A stretch of 25,789 nucleotides of DNA from a virus. Below are positions 5,993 to 13,895 of the stretch, piece by piece. The stretch is from IMG/VR virus record IMGVR_UViG_3300033182_000028, positions 1 to 25,789 of that record. The stretch is one strand, 5' to 3'. The stretch's first letter is position 1. Each line of letters opens with the position of its first letter. A program made the translations under genes and the position numbers. A model generated the notes under the pieces. The model was not told the origin of the DNA. It saw only the letters and a program-made list of their open reading frames with translations, and did not search any database.

Positions 5993-7716
5993 TCTGCAAT
6001 CCTTGAAAAGTTTTTAACCTTCTGGAACCGAACTACACTTCTGAATTTGTCAAACAAGATATCTTGTTTGTGTGAAATGACAAACACATTCTGGTCATGG
6101 AATGTATTCAGAATCTTTAGGAAGTCATCGGTTCCTGTTCCATCCAACGAACTATCAAAGATTTCGTCTAAGATAAGAAGGTTAGTGTTCGTTGAGTTTT
6201 TCATCTTAGCGATTGCTCTCCAAGTGAAGAGTAGTGCCAAGTCGATTCGCATCTTCTCACCTTCTGAGAATGATGCATATGAGAACTCATCACGAAAACG
6301 TGATTTGATTGTCTCGTTAAAGTTTTCGTCCAAGTGGAACTGAACAAAGAAGTCCATTGAACTAAGATATGTATTCACCAACTTATTCATAATAGGTAGG
6401 TATTGTTTTACAATCTTAGTTTTGATACCAGAGTCTTGCAACAAGTTCTTTGCAACATCCATATAGAACTTATCTTCTTTCAGTTTACTCTTGTTCTCAT
6501 CAATCAGTTCCATCTTTCCTTTGAGTTTTGCAAGTTTCTCTTTGTCTTCCTCTGATACAGAACCTTGTTCGTATGTTGCAATTGTCTCTTCTAGTTTCTT
6601 ATTGAACGATTCCAGTTCTTTAATAGAGACTCGAATCTTTGCAATCTCAACATCATGTTTACGAATCTGTTCTAGGTCTGCAAGGATAGAATCTAATCGT
6701 CCTTGTTCTTCACGTTCAAGTCGTTCAATATCTTTGATAGCGGTTCCAATTTCTCTGATTTTTGTGTTTGAAAGTTCAATCTTCTCCGACTTTGTTGCAT
6801 CATTGATTGTCTGTGTGCAAGTCGGGCACTCATCTGATTCCGAGAAGAACTGAATTTGTTGCTCATGATGTCCTCTTTTGTTATTCAGTGCAGCTTCTGC
6901 TTTACTGAGTTTTGTTAGTTTCTGTTCGATTTTAGTCTTTTCTGTTGCATCAACAGTCAGTTCACTTTTCTTAGTTTCCAGTGTATGAATCTTCTCAACC
7001 TTATCTTCAATGTTGAAATTGTTGTCATAGATTTTTTGTTGGTTCTCTGCAATGATACCAGACTTGTTCTCCATTACCTCTTTAATAAACTTCTGTTGCA
7101 GTTTAATCTTGTCTTTGGTCAAGTCTAACTGGTATTCTACATCACGCAATTCTTCATTGATTTGTTTGGTCTTACCTTTCAATAGGAAATTCATCAATGA
7201 GAAAATTTTGATGTCAAGAATGTCTTCCACAACCTCACGTCTTGCTTTGGTTGGAAGTTGCATAAATGGAACAAAGGTAGATGAACCCAAGATAACAACC
7301 TGAGTGAATGAACGATAGTTCAACCCCATAATCTGTTGTTCTAAGTATTTCTGATAGTCTCGTGCGTTTGCATCTTGATTAATCATCTTGTCATTAACAT
7401 AGACTTCAAACTTGTTTGGTTTGATACTACGAACAACCTTTACATCTTTACCAGACACATTGAATTCTACCTCTACAACAGTAGAACCATTGTTGACTGA
7501 GTTCACCAACTGTTTCTTTGAGATGTTTCGGAATGGTTTATTGAACAAACCAAAACACAGTGCATCAAGGATGGTAGATTTACCAGCACCGTTCTCACCA
7601 ATGATTAGTGTAGTTGGACTTCTATCCAACTGCATTTCTGTAAAGTTGTTACCAGTTGAAAGGAAGTTCTTCCAACGCACATACTTAAAGGTAATCAAAT
7701 TATAACTCCAAATCAC
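5989..7716 (-). CDS. 46: Recombination endonuclease subunit, SbcC/Rad50-like (gp46)
   Basis: Gp46 is the ATPase partner of gp47 in the phage Rad50/Mre11-type complex that resects DNA ends for recombination-dependent replication and degrades host DNA. The 575-aa product (T4: 560 aa) has Walker A GENGAGKST (40-48), long coiled coils on both sides of a CPTC zinc hook (297-300), the ABC signature SFSEGEK (482-488) and Walker B LLILDEIFD (513-521), ending with the ISHKQD switch region. Its start overlaps the last 17 bases of gene 47, and its stop overlaps the deformylase start. The order 47-46 is canonical, and both are probably produced in equal amounts by coupling. Confidence 0.97.
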   Translation of the reverse strand: MIWSYNLITFKYVRWKNFLSTGNNFTEMQLDRSPTTLIIGENGAGKSTILDALCFGLFNKPFRNISKKQLVNSVNNGSTVVEVEFNVSGKDVKVVRSIKPNKFEVYVNDKMINQDANARDYQKYLEQQIMGLNYRSFTQVVILGSSTFVPFMQLPTKARREVVEDILDIKIFSLMNFLLKGKTKQINEELRDVEYQLDLTKDKIKLQQKFIKEVMENKSGIIAENQQKIYDNNFNIEDKVEKIHTLETKKSELTVDATEKTKIEQKLTKLSKAEAALNNKRGHHEQQIQFFSESDECPTCTQTINDATKSEKIELSNTKIREIGTAIKDIERLEREEQGRLDSILADLEQIRKHDVEIAKIRVSIKELESFNKKLEETIATYEQGSVSEEDKEKLAKLKGKMELIDENKSKLKEDKFYMDVAKNLLQDSGIKTKIVKQYLPIMNKLVNTYLSSMDFFVQFHLDENFNETIKSRFRDEFSYASFSEGEKMRIDLALLFTWRAIAKMKNSTNTNLLILDEIFDSSLDGTGTDDFLKILNTFHDQNVFVISHKQDILFDKFRSVVRFQKVKNFSRIAE

Positions 7717-8764
7717 TGGCCTCTAGATAGAGACCTTTCATCATATTTGTCAATCGTTTCTTGTCTAAGTCTACATCAAGTTCTTCAATGTATCTTTCTA
7801 ACAAAGTTACTGTGTCTTCTGCATTCTCTACGATTGCATCATCCACATTCTCTGGGTCAAGTTCCGAGAAGTCCTCAACAATCTTAACCTCATGAGCACC
7901 AGACTCAGATAGAACTCTATCAATGAATCTGTCAAACTTGTAAAAGTCTTTCTTGTTGACTACGACTATCTTAACATACTTTTCACTCAATGTCGAGACA
8001 TCAAATGTATCGTAGTCAACAGTAGAGTCATCATAGTGAACCTTTGCAAAGATTGTAAATGGGTTTACAACTCGTTCTAGTTCTCGTGTTTCAGTATCAA
8101 AGACATGGAAACCTTTAGGACAATTGTTGTCTGCCCATGTCATCTGATAGGTATTACCCAAGTAGTAGATATGTCCATTGTCAGACTTCTTGTGGAAGTG
8201 TCCAGAGAATACAGTATCGAACTTCTGTAGGAAGTTACCATCCATACCATTCTCTGCGAAATGACCAGCGTGCATCTCAAAACCATTGATTTCAAAGTGA
8301 CCAAAACAAACTTGTGCGTTAGTCTCTTTGATATGGTTCATTGTGTCTGCATAGTTGTCTGCACAAATCCAAGGAATAAAACATAATGGAGTTCCATCAA
8401 AGTCTACCGTAGTAGGTGATGGGTATACCTCAATACCAGAGTATCGGTCTTGAACCAACTCTGATAGAGAGTTTACATCATTTGTATTCTTGTAGAAGGT
8501 ATCGTGATTACCCACCAACATGTGTAGGTTAATTCCCTTGTCTACAAACTTTTGGATAAATCGTTGACGAAAATCTTGTGCAATCTTGTAAGAGACAAAC
8601 TTGCGTCTGTCCATTACATCACCTAAGTGAATAACGGTATCAATACCATGTGATTCAAGATATGGGAAGAATGTAGTTTCCCAAAACTTGTAAAAGTATT
8701 CGTTAAATGCTAGATTGTCGTTGCGAGCACCAAAGTGTGAATCAGTTATCAGTGCTATCTTCAT
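7700..8764 (-). CDS. 47: Recombination endonuclease subunit, Mre11/SbcD-like (gp47)
   Basis: This is the nuclease of the gp46/gp47 complex, a calcineurin-like metallophosphoesterase. The 354-aa product (T4: 339 aa) shows the dimetal motifs in order: TDSHFG (residues 7-12), HLGDVMDRR (about 46-54), VGNHD (about 84-88), FGHFE (about 154) and SGHFHKK (about 186-192). The C-terminal 100 residues are acidic and likely form the gp46-binding region. Its ATG lies 23 bases inside the end of gene 55, with GAGG upstream within that gene. No key metal ligand is missing. Confidence 0.96.
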   Translation of the reverse strand: MKIALITDSHFGARNDNLAFNEYFYKFWETTFFPYLESHGIDTVIHLGDVMDRRKFVSYKIAQDFRQRFIQKFVDKGINLHMLVGNHDTFYKNTNDVNSLSELVQDRYSGIEVYPSPTTVDFDGTPLCFIPWICADNYADTMNHIKETNAQVCFGHFEINGFEMHAGHFAENGMDGNFLQKFDTVFSGHFHKKSDNGHIYYLGNTYQMTWADNNCPKGFHVFDTETRELERVVNPFTIFAKVHYDDSTVDYDTFDVSTLSEKYVKIVVVNKKDFYKFDRFIDRVLSESGAHEVKIVEDFSELDPENVDDAIVENAEDTVTLLERYIEELDVDLDKKRLTNMMKGLYLEASDLEL

Positions 8765-9314
8765 CTACTTCAATATCCTCTTCAATTTCTTCATCATAAA
8801 ATTTCTCTAGTCCTTTGGGTTGTGTCTTCTTCTTCTTGGGTTTATACACAGCCTCGTCTGGTAGATAGTTTGCTTGTAGGTATTCAACGAATGCAGCCTG
8901 TTCTCCTTCTGCATCACCACCCATCATGTCTACAGTCATATTCTCAATAATCTTGTGTTTGACATGTTGTTGTTTCTTTTCTTTTTGAATCCTACGAATA
9001 AACGCATAGTAGATTATTTGCGTGAAATAAGCAAAAGGATTATTAGATTTGTCTGGATTAAAATTACTTGCGTATTGCAGACAGTTTTCAATACCATCAG
9101 AAATCATTTCATCTCTGTAGGTATAGTTGATAAAATTAGGTCTATAGGATAGGTGATTTGCAATCTTGAGGAAACATTCGCCAATATAGTTAGAAACTGG
9201 TGGTTGTGGGTCACCCGATTCCTCTGCGGCAGCACACTTCTGCTTCCACTCTTTCATTGCTTCTAAGAACTCTTTATTGTTGACATAATGAGTTCCTTTT
9301 TCTTTTTTAGCCAT
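8742..9314 (-). CDS. 55: Late transcription sigma factor (gp55)
   Basis: Gp55 is the small sigma factor that directs host RNA polymerase to TATAAATA late promoters. The 190-aa product (T4: 185 aa) carries the sigma region-2-like block YRPNFINYTYRDEMISDGIE, then FNPDKSNNPFAYFTQIIYYA and FIRRIQKEKKQQ, all close to T4 gp55. The C-terminal tail is highly acidic (EEIEEDIEVDEDSTDN), consistent with clamp/coactivator contacts. I chose the ATG at 9314, with GGAG five bases upstream, rather than an upstream in-frame start at 9341. It is transcribed from a consensus sigma-70 promoter, so it is expected before late genes. Seven exact TATAAATA boxes in this window are its likely targets. Confidence 0.95.
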   Translation of the reverse strand: MAKKEKGTHYVNNKEFLEAMKEWKQKCAAAEESGDPQPPVSNYIGECFLKIANHLSYRPNFINYTYRDEMISDGIENCLQYASNFNPDKSNNPFAYFTQIIYYAFIRRIQKEKKQQHVKHKIIENMTVDMMGGDAEGEQAAFVEYLQANYLPDEAVYKPKKKKTQPKGLEKFYDEEIEEDIEVDEDSTDN

Positions 9315-9334
9315 AATAACTCCACATATTTTGA

Positions 9335-9351
9335 TGCACACAGAATGTGCA
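9335..9351 (-). other. Hairpin at the 5' end of gene 55 mRNA
   Basis: TGCACA and TGTGCA form a perfect 6-bp stem with a five-base loop, about five bases after the predicted transcription start and about 20 bases before the gene 55 ATG. It could protect the 5' end or be an operator; function is not shown. Confidence 0.5.
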
Positions 9352-9362
9352 ACTATTCATAC

Positions 9363-9390
9363 ATTATACTGAAAACACAGGAAATGTCAA
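9363..9390 (-). promoter_or_regulatory. Consensus sigma-70 promoter of gene 55
   Basis: TTGACA (9385-9390), 16-base spacer and TATAAT (9363-9368) on the minus strand: both boxes are perfect. The start is expected near 9356, giving a leader of about 42 bases. Confidence 0.85.
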
Positions 9391-9417
9391 GAAGTTTTAC
9401 TAATTTAGAAAAAGGTC

Positions 9418-9446
9418 TTGACAAGCCCTTGACAAACCTGTATAAC
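9418..9446 (+). promoter_or_regulatory. Plus-strand sigma-70-like promoter over tandem TTGACA repeats
   Basis: On the plus strand TTGACA (9418-9423), 17 bases and TATAAC (9441-9446) form a good promoter pointing away from gene 55. A second TTGACA lies at 9429-9434 because CTTGACAAGCC/CTTGACAAACC is an 11-base tandem repeat. A transcript would start near 9453 and run antisense to the 136-aa gene and uvsW. The same bases read on the minus strand give an imperfect stem followed by five T, which may be the uvsW operon terminator. Either or both may be real. Confidence 0.45.
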
Positions 9447-9477
9447 AGCTATGCTGGGTTTGGAAATAAGAATATAT

Positions 9478-9888
9478 TTAGTGATATACCTTTGATGGTG
9501 TATCTAATTCTTCCATTAGTTCTTCTTGTTCCTCTTCCCACATCTCTTCTTCAAGTGCAATTAGTTCTTCATCAGAAGGGTCATCATATAGGTCATACTC
9601 ACCTTCTATCTTTTTAAGACAATACTCGTAGAAACGAGAGAGTCCAACAGTTGCATTGGCCATACCCAATACTTGTGTTTTAGGAATGGAGACTTCTTTT
9701 TCTTCTGCAAAGTGAATCCAACGAGTCAAAGAGATTTGTTCTTCCAAACCACCCTCAGACAACTTTGGGACTGTCATTAGTTTTAATGGAGATTCAACCT
9801 TCCAATCTCTTGGATGGTCTTCTGATAATCTAGAGATAATTTCTTCACCGCTTGACAGTTTCATAATTTTAATTTTGTTCTCTGTCAT
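9478..9888 (-). CDS. Conserved T4-like phage protein, possibly Sm-like, with acidic tail
   Basis: A 136-aa protein without a firm family. The N-terminal half, KIMKLSSGEEIISRL followed by PLKLMTVP and SLTRWIHFAEEKEVSIPKTQ, has the look of a small Sm-like beta barrel (K-L-x-x-G-E-E-I-I opening strand). The last 40 residues are strongly acidic (EELIALEEEMWEEEQEELME). It lies between uvsW and gene 55, a position where marine T4-like phages, to my knowledge, keep a similar small protein. The ATG overlaps the uvsW stop (ATGA). The fold assignment is inference; RNA or protein binding is possible. Confidence 0.7.
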   Translation of the reverse strand: MTENKIKIMKLSSGEEIISRLSEDHPRDWKVESPLKLMTVPKLSEGGLEEQISLTRWIHFAEEKEVSIPKTQVLGMANATVGLSRFYEYCLKKIEGEYDLYDDPSDEELIALEEEMWEEEQEELMEELDTPSKVYH

Positions 9889-11360
9889 TTGAGTTTTATC
9901 CTTGTAATCTCATAATCAAATTGTTCTTCATTGTATATACTTATGCGTTCTAAAAAGTGAGATAAAGTATAGTTGCGTTTGGATTTATAAGACAAATCAT
10001 CGGCTATATCGTAAAGGGTAGCACTATCTTTAGACTCGCCCCTACGCAAACCTCTTCCAATGGATTGCAGTGTCCTAACTCTGGACTTACTTGGACTACT
10101 GAACACGATGTTATGAAGATGACGAATATTAATGCCAGTAGAGAAAGTGCCGTAAGACGCAACAATGATTGCATCCTTTTCTTTCTCCGTGATTGCCCTG
10201 ATTTCTTCACGAGTCTCAGTATCCGTTCCACCGAACACAAAGAATGTTTTTCGTTCTGTGTCATTCTTGATTAAGTCATAGAGAATATTGCCGTGTTTCT
10301 CTACGAACTGGAATAATACCAGTGTGTTTCCTTTTAGATTAAGTGTTAGATTCTTTATGAACTCATTGCGTTTTGCATGAGTCACAATATAATCTATTTC
10401 ATCTTGATACTTCATATCCTTGACCAGTTTACACTCTGATTCTGGATATGTCAATACGATAGACCGTATCTTAAATTCTGCGAGGGTCTTGTTGTCAATC
10501 AACTCTTTTGTAGTGACAACTTTATTTAGGGAACCAAAGAGCCCTTCAAGAACCAAGCGGTGCGTTTGCATACCATCTAGTGTTCCTGTCAAACCGAATC
10601 GGTATTTACAGTTTTGCATCTTGGTTAGAATCGTAGTAAGAGACTTTGCTTTGAACAGGTGTGCCTCATCCCCTACTACCATTCCAAACTGGTCAAAGTA
10701 TTTCTTAGGAAACTTGTAGATGGACTGCCATGTAGAAATGACAACTGGTTTGGTAACCTCTTTGTCATGTCCACTGTAAATCTTTTGCATGTATTTCTCA
10801 TCCCAACCATAGTCGATAAAATCAGAATACATCTGTTCTACTAGAGATGTTGTGGGAACAAGAATAAGAATCTTATCAGAGGGTCTATCTCTGAGTAAGA
10901 ACATGTAGTAACGAATCAGAACATAGATAATGAGTGACTTACCAGAAGCAGTAGGACTAAGAAGAAGGGCACGATGTTTTCTGATTGCAGTTGATATCGC
11001 ATTGAACTGATAGTCACGAACATCAATGTCCTTTCCCAAAGATTTGATTTTAAGACTGTCAATGAATTCCAGTAAGTTTTCTTTTTTAAGTTCCTTTTCA
11101 TCTTCTAACTCCTTTTCAATAGTGTATGGTTCGTCAAAGTCATCCAAACACTTCAATAGATAGGATAGTAATCCGAGGTATAGTTCACCATTCATTGGTG
11201 AGAATAAACGAATCTTACCATCCCATACACGGTTTCGATACGCAGGCATGAACTTAGCGCCTGGCACCTCAAATGTAAAAAACTCCGAAAGATAACGTGC
11301 AGTAGATGGTTCAGTATCTACTTGTAGATATACTTCATTCTTTTTTGTTATATGTGTCAA
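9885..11360 (-). CDS. uvsW: UvsW RNA-DNA/DNA helicase
   Basis: UvsW is the superfamily 2 helicase that unwinds R-loops and branched recombination intermediates and helps the switch from origin-based to recombination-based replication. The 491-aa product (T4: 503 aa) shows Walker A SPTASGKS (135-142), the DEAH box (231-234) followed by a GLTGT motif III-like turn, and motif VI QSIGRGLRR near residue 430. The N-terminal about 110 residues form the substrate-recognition domain seen in T4 UvsW. It begins inside the end of uvsY (ATGA overlap), so uvsY-uvsW-136 aa is one operon. In T4 uvsW is late-expressed, which agrees with the upstream TATAAATA at 11906. Confidence 0.96.
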   Translation of the reverse strand: MTHITKKNEVYLQVDTEPSTARYLSEFFTFEVPGAKFMPAYRNRVWDGKIRLFSPMNGELYLGLLSYLLKCLDDFDEPYTIEKELEDEKELKKENLLEFIDSLKIKSLGKDIDVRDYQFNAISTAIRKHRALLLSPTASGKSLIIYVLIRYYMFLLRDRPSDKILILVPTTSLVEQMYSDFIDYGWDEKYMQKIYSGHDKEVTKPVVISTWQSIYKFPKKYFDQFGMVVGDEAHLFKAKSLTTILTKMQNCKYRFGLTGTLDGMQTHRLVLEGLFGSLNKVVTTKELIDNKTLAEFKIRSIVLTYPESECKLVKDMKYQDEIDYIVTHAKRNEFIKNLTLNLKGNTLVLFQFVEKHGNILYDLIKNDTERKTFFVFGGTDTETREEIRAITEKEKDAIIVASYGTFSTGINIRHLHNIVFSSPSKSRVRTLQSIGRGLRRGESKDSATLYDIADDLSYKSKRNYTLSHFLERISIYNEEQFDYEITRIKLK

Positions 11361-11785
11361 ATATCACCGTCCATGAATTTTCTCCATGCAATTGCATTCT
11401 TAATGTTCCACTGTCTATCAGAAACATTCTTTAGAATTCGTTCGCATGTATCCACACCCATCTCATAGTATTCAAGAAGGGCCTGAGATTTCCTATACTC
11501 ATCATCTGCTTCGATGTAGATATTAAGGTCTGTTTTGAGAACTTTATGGTCAAAGGGTTTATCACGATATACCTCTGGGTCTGACTTACCAGAATAATAC
11601 TCCCACTTTTGGAAATATAGGTATTTGTGTTTTGCCTTCTGTTGAATCAGAAGTCCCTTGTAGTGATTGAGGAAGTTGAGATATTTTTGATGTAAAGACG
11701 CATTTCTTAGAGACTCGTCTGCGAGTTCTAAGTCATCCATCTTCAAATCTTTTTCTGCGAGTTTTTGCAGTTCATCTAATTGCAT
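11357..11785 (-). CDS. uvsY: UvsY recombination mediator
   Basis: UvsY loads the UvsX recombinase on single-stranded DNA coated with gp32. The 142-aa product (T4: 137 aa) has the expected KYLNFLNHYKGLLIQQKAKH region (about residues 33-52), a KWEYYSGKSDPEVYRDKPFD segment and the C-terminal CERILKNVSDRQWNIKNAI helix. It lies immediately before uvsW with overlapping codons, as in related phages. AAGGA is 11 bases before the ATG. About 115 bases upstream lies an exact late promoter, and between the two is a strongly paired RNA segment, so its translation may depend on that leader. Confidence 0.94.
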   Translation of the reverse strand: MQLDELQKLAEKDLKMDDLELADESLRNASLHQKYLNFLNHYKGLLIQQKAKHKYLYFQKWEYYSGKSDPEVYRDKPFDHKVLKTDLNIYIEADDEYRKSQALLEYYEMGVDTCERILKNVSDRQWNIKNAIAWRKFMDGDI

Positions 11786-11814
11786 AATGTTTCACATCCT
11801 TAATAATAAAAAGA

Positions 11815-11900
11815 GAGCAGAATCGGTTGACTTGCTTTTCTAAGTTATCCCACAGTGAGGACTCAAACAATCAACTGTTCAAGTTTTACCTCATCTGCTC
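11815..11900 (-). ncRNA. Candidate structured RNA between the tail-tube paralogue and uvsY
   Basis: The 123-base gap upstream of uvsY holds an 86-base segment enclosed by a perfect 7-bp helix, GAGCAGA (11894-11900) with TCTGCTC (11815-11821), followed by a T-rich run with five T. From the TATAAATA box at 11906-11913 the usual late start is base 11900, the first base of the helix. Inside are further complementary arms: TGAGG/CCTCA (5 bp), an AACT/AGTT hairpin, and GTTGA/TCAAC (5 bp, extendable past a bulge); the first and last would form a pseudoknot if both exist. It may be a small late RNA or the leader of uvsY. It does not fit a tRNA. Confidence 0.5.
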
Positions 11901-11905
11901 AAGTA

Positions 11906-11913
11906 TATTTATA
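11906..11913 (-). promoter_or_regulatory. T4-type late promoter upstream of uvsY
   Basis: Exact TATAAATA on the minus strand. It overlaps the stop codon of the tail-tube paralogue (TTA TAA ATA). The predicted start is at 11900. A 7-bp hairpin, ACGATTT/AAATCGT, lies just upstream within the coding end. Confidence 0.8.
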
Positions 11914-12478
11914 ATGTCACGATTTCGTATAAATCGTAACTCATCGTTACTGTTGCAGTTAATGGAGTTGCATCTGCATCCTGTGTTGTAAATGATAGTC
12001 CACTTAGAGATGTTGGATAACAGTTTCTAAAGTTGACTTGTATAACAGGGTTGTTTTTATTTGTCAAGAGTGTTAATGTTGCATCTGTTGTGAGAACAGA
12101 TGGGTTTGCAAGACCACCTTTAGTCACAACACCCTTCTCTTCTGAAGCTTCTGCAATTGCATCTGCATACTGTTTTGTGTCTTTAGGGAAACCGATACCA
12201 CTCATCCAATCATGGATTTCTCTCCAGTTGGACAAATCTTCTTGAACCATAAAGGTTAGTTCCAATGGACTATAATCCAAAGTATCACCCATGAATGGCA
12301 TAGAAGTATAACGAGTATTCAGAATCGCATCACCACCAAACGCAATGCCTGGAAGGTTTGCTTCTGTAACATGATACTCAGTATTAGGAATCTTTAGAAT
12401 TGAAAAACGAAACTGAGTCGTTCTTGCAAAGTCAAGATTACTAGGTTGACGATTTAATACATTAGTGTTTACAGGCAT
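11909..12478 (-). CDS. Tail-tube-fold structural protein, gp19 paralogue
   Basis: A 189-aa virion-type protein with its own late promoter, between gene 23 and uvsY. It resembles this phage's own gp19: it shares a front segment on precision targeting of the tube fold (LPGIAFGGDAI against LPGQTIGEIAV), an IHDWMSGI/MERWLNGI block, and NCYPTSLSGLSF near the end against NCWPTGVTQIDL. Both end in a strand of the type VTMSYDLYEI/VTWRYTSF. The alanine-rich AIAEASEEKGVVTKG loop in the middle is absent from gp19. Its role may be a tube-initiating or baseplate-tube junction protein (T4 gp54/gp48 position is elsewhere), or a neck component. Paralogy is by eye; the role is inference. Confidence 0.75.
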   Translation of the reverse strand: MPVNTNVLNRQPSNLDFARTTQFRFSILKIPNTEYHVTEANLPGIAFGGDAILNTRYTSMPFMGDTLDYSPLELTFMVQEDLSNWREIHDWMSGIGFPKDTKQYADAIAEASEEKGVVTKGGLANPSVLTTDATLTLLTNKNNPVIQVNFRNCYPTSLSGLSFTTQDADATPLTATVTMSYDLYEIVTL

Positions 12479-12499
12479 AGTTTCATTCCTTTATACCTT

Positions 12500-12507
12500 T
12501 ATTTATA
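12500..12507 (-). promoter_or_regulatory. T4-type late promoter of the tail-tube paralogue
   Basis: Exact TATAAATA on the minus strand. Predicted start near 12494, only 16 bases before the ATG at 12478. It follows the gene 23 terminator, so this gene is an independent late unit. Confidence 0.85.
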
Positions 12508-12513
12508 ACGCAC

Positions 12514-12544
12514 ATAAAAAAAGAGAGTCCCGAAGGACTCTCTT
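12514..12544 (-). terminator. Strong intrinsic terminator after gene 23
   Basis: AAGAGAGTCC, loop TTCG, GGACTCTCTT (perfect 10-bp stem with a stable UUCG tetraloop), then a run of T. It lies 34 bases after the major capsid stop. Confidence 0.95.
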
Positions 12545-12578
12545 AAAAGATTGGTGAACCCAATTCTTTTTATTAAAA

Positions 12579-13862
12579 TTACATGATGTTTGTAACTTTA
12601 ACTCTACGGTAGTAGGTGTTTGCGTTAGCAGTCAATGCACCGCCACCAGCAGTAGTTCCTTCTGCGAAAGGATTAGCAGTTAGACCGTAACGAGTCTTGA
12701 AGCCAATCTTAGGCTGGAAGGTATTTTCACCAACAGCACGAACCATCTGTAGTGGAACATATGGGCAGTAGAATAGACCTGCATCGTAAGGCGAAGTGCC
12801 TTTGTAACCTACAGTGTAGTATTGAGATGCAGCGCTGTTTGCACTGTATGGGTCAATATACACTTTGTAACGGCCGTTTAGAACACCAGCGAAAGTGTTA
12901 CCAGCATCGTCAACATTTAGGTTGTTGTTAAGAGCAGGTGAAGTATCAAGAACACCAGCCATTTGAAGTGCAGAAGCAACGTCAGATGAACAGATGATGA
13001 TGTTACCTTTACCACGGCGAGTCTGTTGTGCGATTGCGTTTGCATCACGCTCAACTTGGAACATCAATCCCTTGAACTTCTCAACTGACCAACGGCCGTT
13101 AGAGTCAACATCAAGGTCAAAAGTGCCAGCAGTCGCAGTATCAGTCTGAGCACCAGCCTTTGCAGTGGTGTAGATTGTGCGAATTACTTCACGGTTGATT
13201 TCTGCAAGAATTTCAGCAGAAAGGATGTTAGCAAGTTCAGTCTCAGCGTCAAGACCATGAATTGCTTTAAGGTCTTGTGCAAGTTCCATTGTGTATTCTG
13301 CCTTAAGAGCACGAGACTTTGCAGTTACAGTCTGCTTCTCAATTGAGAAGGCCATTTCTGCGAAAGAGTTACCAGCAGAGTCACCCAATGCTTCTGCAGC
13401 TGCAGTAGACATACCAGAACCGTTAGTGTAAGTTCCAGCAGGTGAGTCGTTAAGAACAGCAGGGTTAGTTCCAGCCTGTGTGCCAGTTCCAGAGAAGTCT
13501 GAATCTGCTTCGTTGTAGAACGCTTCTGTGCCAGACTGTGATGTGTAACGAGAACGCATCGCAAAGATAAGACCAGTAGGGCCAGTCATAGGCTGAACGC
13601 CTGCAACATCATATGCGATTAGGTTCGGCATTGCACGGCGAACAAGTGAAATCATGATTGGATCCCAATTGTCAACTGAGGCACCTGTTGCGTTAGTTGG
13701 AGCAGCTTCGCCGAGGAAACCTCTGTCTTCACGAAGTGCTTTTTCTTGGTTTTCTAGGATTACTGTGGTTACAGCCTTACGATAAGAGTCTTTGATTTCA
13801 GGCAAATCATTGTGCTCTAGGACTGGCTGCCACTTTTCCTGTAGATGTTCTGTTTGGAACAT
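12579..13862 (-). CDS. 23: Major capsid protein
   Basis: Gp23 forms the hexamers of the head shell and is cut by gp21 during maturation. The 427-aa product is shorter than T4 gp23 (521 aa), as in marine relatives. Recognisable blocks are WDPIMISLVRRAMPNLIAYD (about residues 67-86), VAGVQPMTGPTGLIFAMRSR, EMAFSIEKQTVTAKSRALKA and AEYTMELAQDLKAIHGLDAE, and the C-terminal GFKTRYGLTANPF. A likely gp21 cut is after FLGE (about residue 51), which fits the L-x-E rule. AGGAG lies seven bases before the ATG, and an exact late promoter and a very strong terminator bound the gene, as expected for the most abundant virion protein. Confidence 0.97.
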   Translation of the reverse strand: MFQTEHLQEKWQPVLEHNDLPEIKDSYRKAVTTVILENQEKALREDRGFLGEAAPTNATGASVDNWDPIMISLVRRAMPNLIAYDVAGVQPMTGPTGLIFAMRSRYTSQSGTEAFYNEADSDFSGTGTQAGTNPAVLNDSPAGTYTNGSGMSTAAAEALGDSAGNSFAEMAFSIEKQTVTAKSRALKAEYTMELAQDLKAIHGLDAETELANILSAEILAEINREVIRTIYTTAKAGAQTDTATAGTFDLDVDSNGRWSVEKFKGLMFQVERDANAIAQQTRRGKGNIIICSSDVASALQMAGVLDTSPALNNNLNVDDAGNTFAGVLNGRYKVYIDPYSANSAASQYYTVGYKGTSPYDAGLFYCPYVPLQMVRAVGENTFQPKIGFKTRYGLTANPFAEGTTAGGGALTANANTYYRRVKVTNIM

Positions 13863-13895
13863 TTTATTTCTCCTTATAGGTTTCTTTTATTACAA

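Noticed and set aside
11811-11903. tRNA gene suggested by the 7-bp end helix
   Set aside because: Neither strand gives a D-arm with GG, an anticodon stem of five pairs, or a T-arm next to the 3' strand; kept as an unassigned structured RNA.
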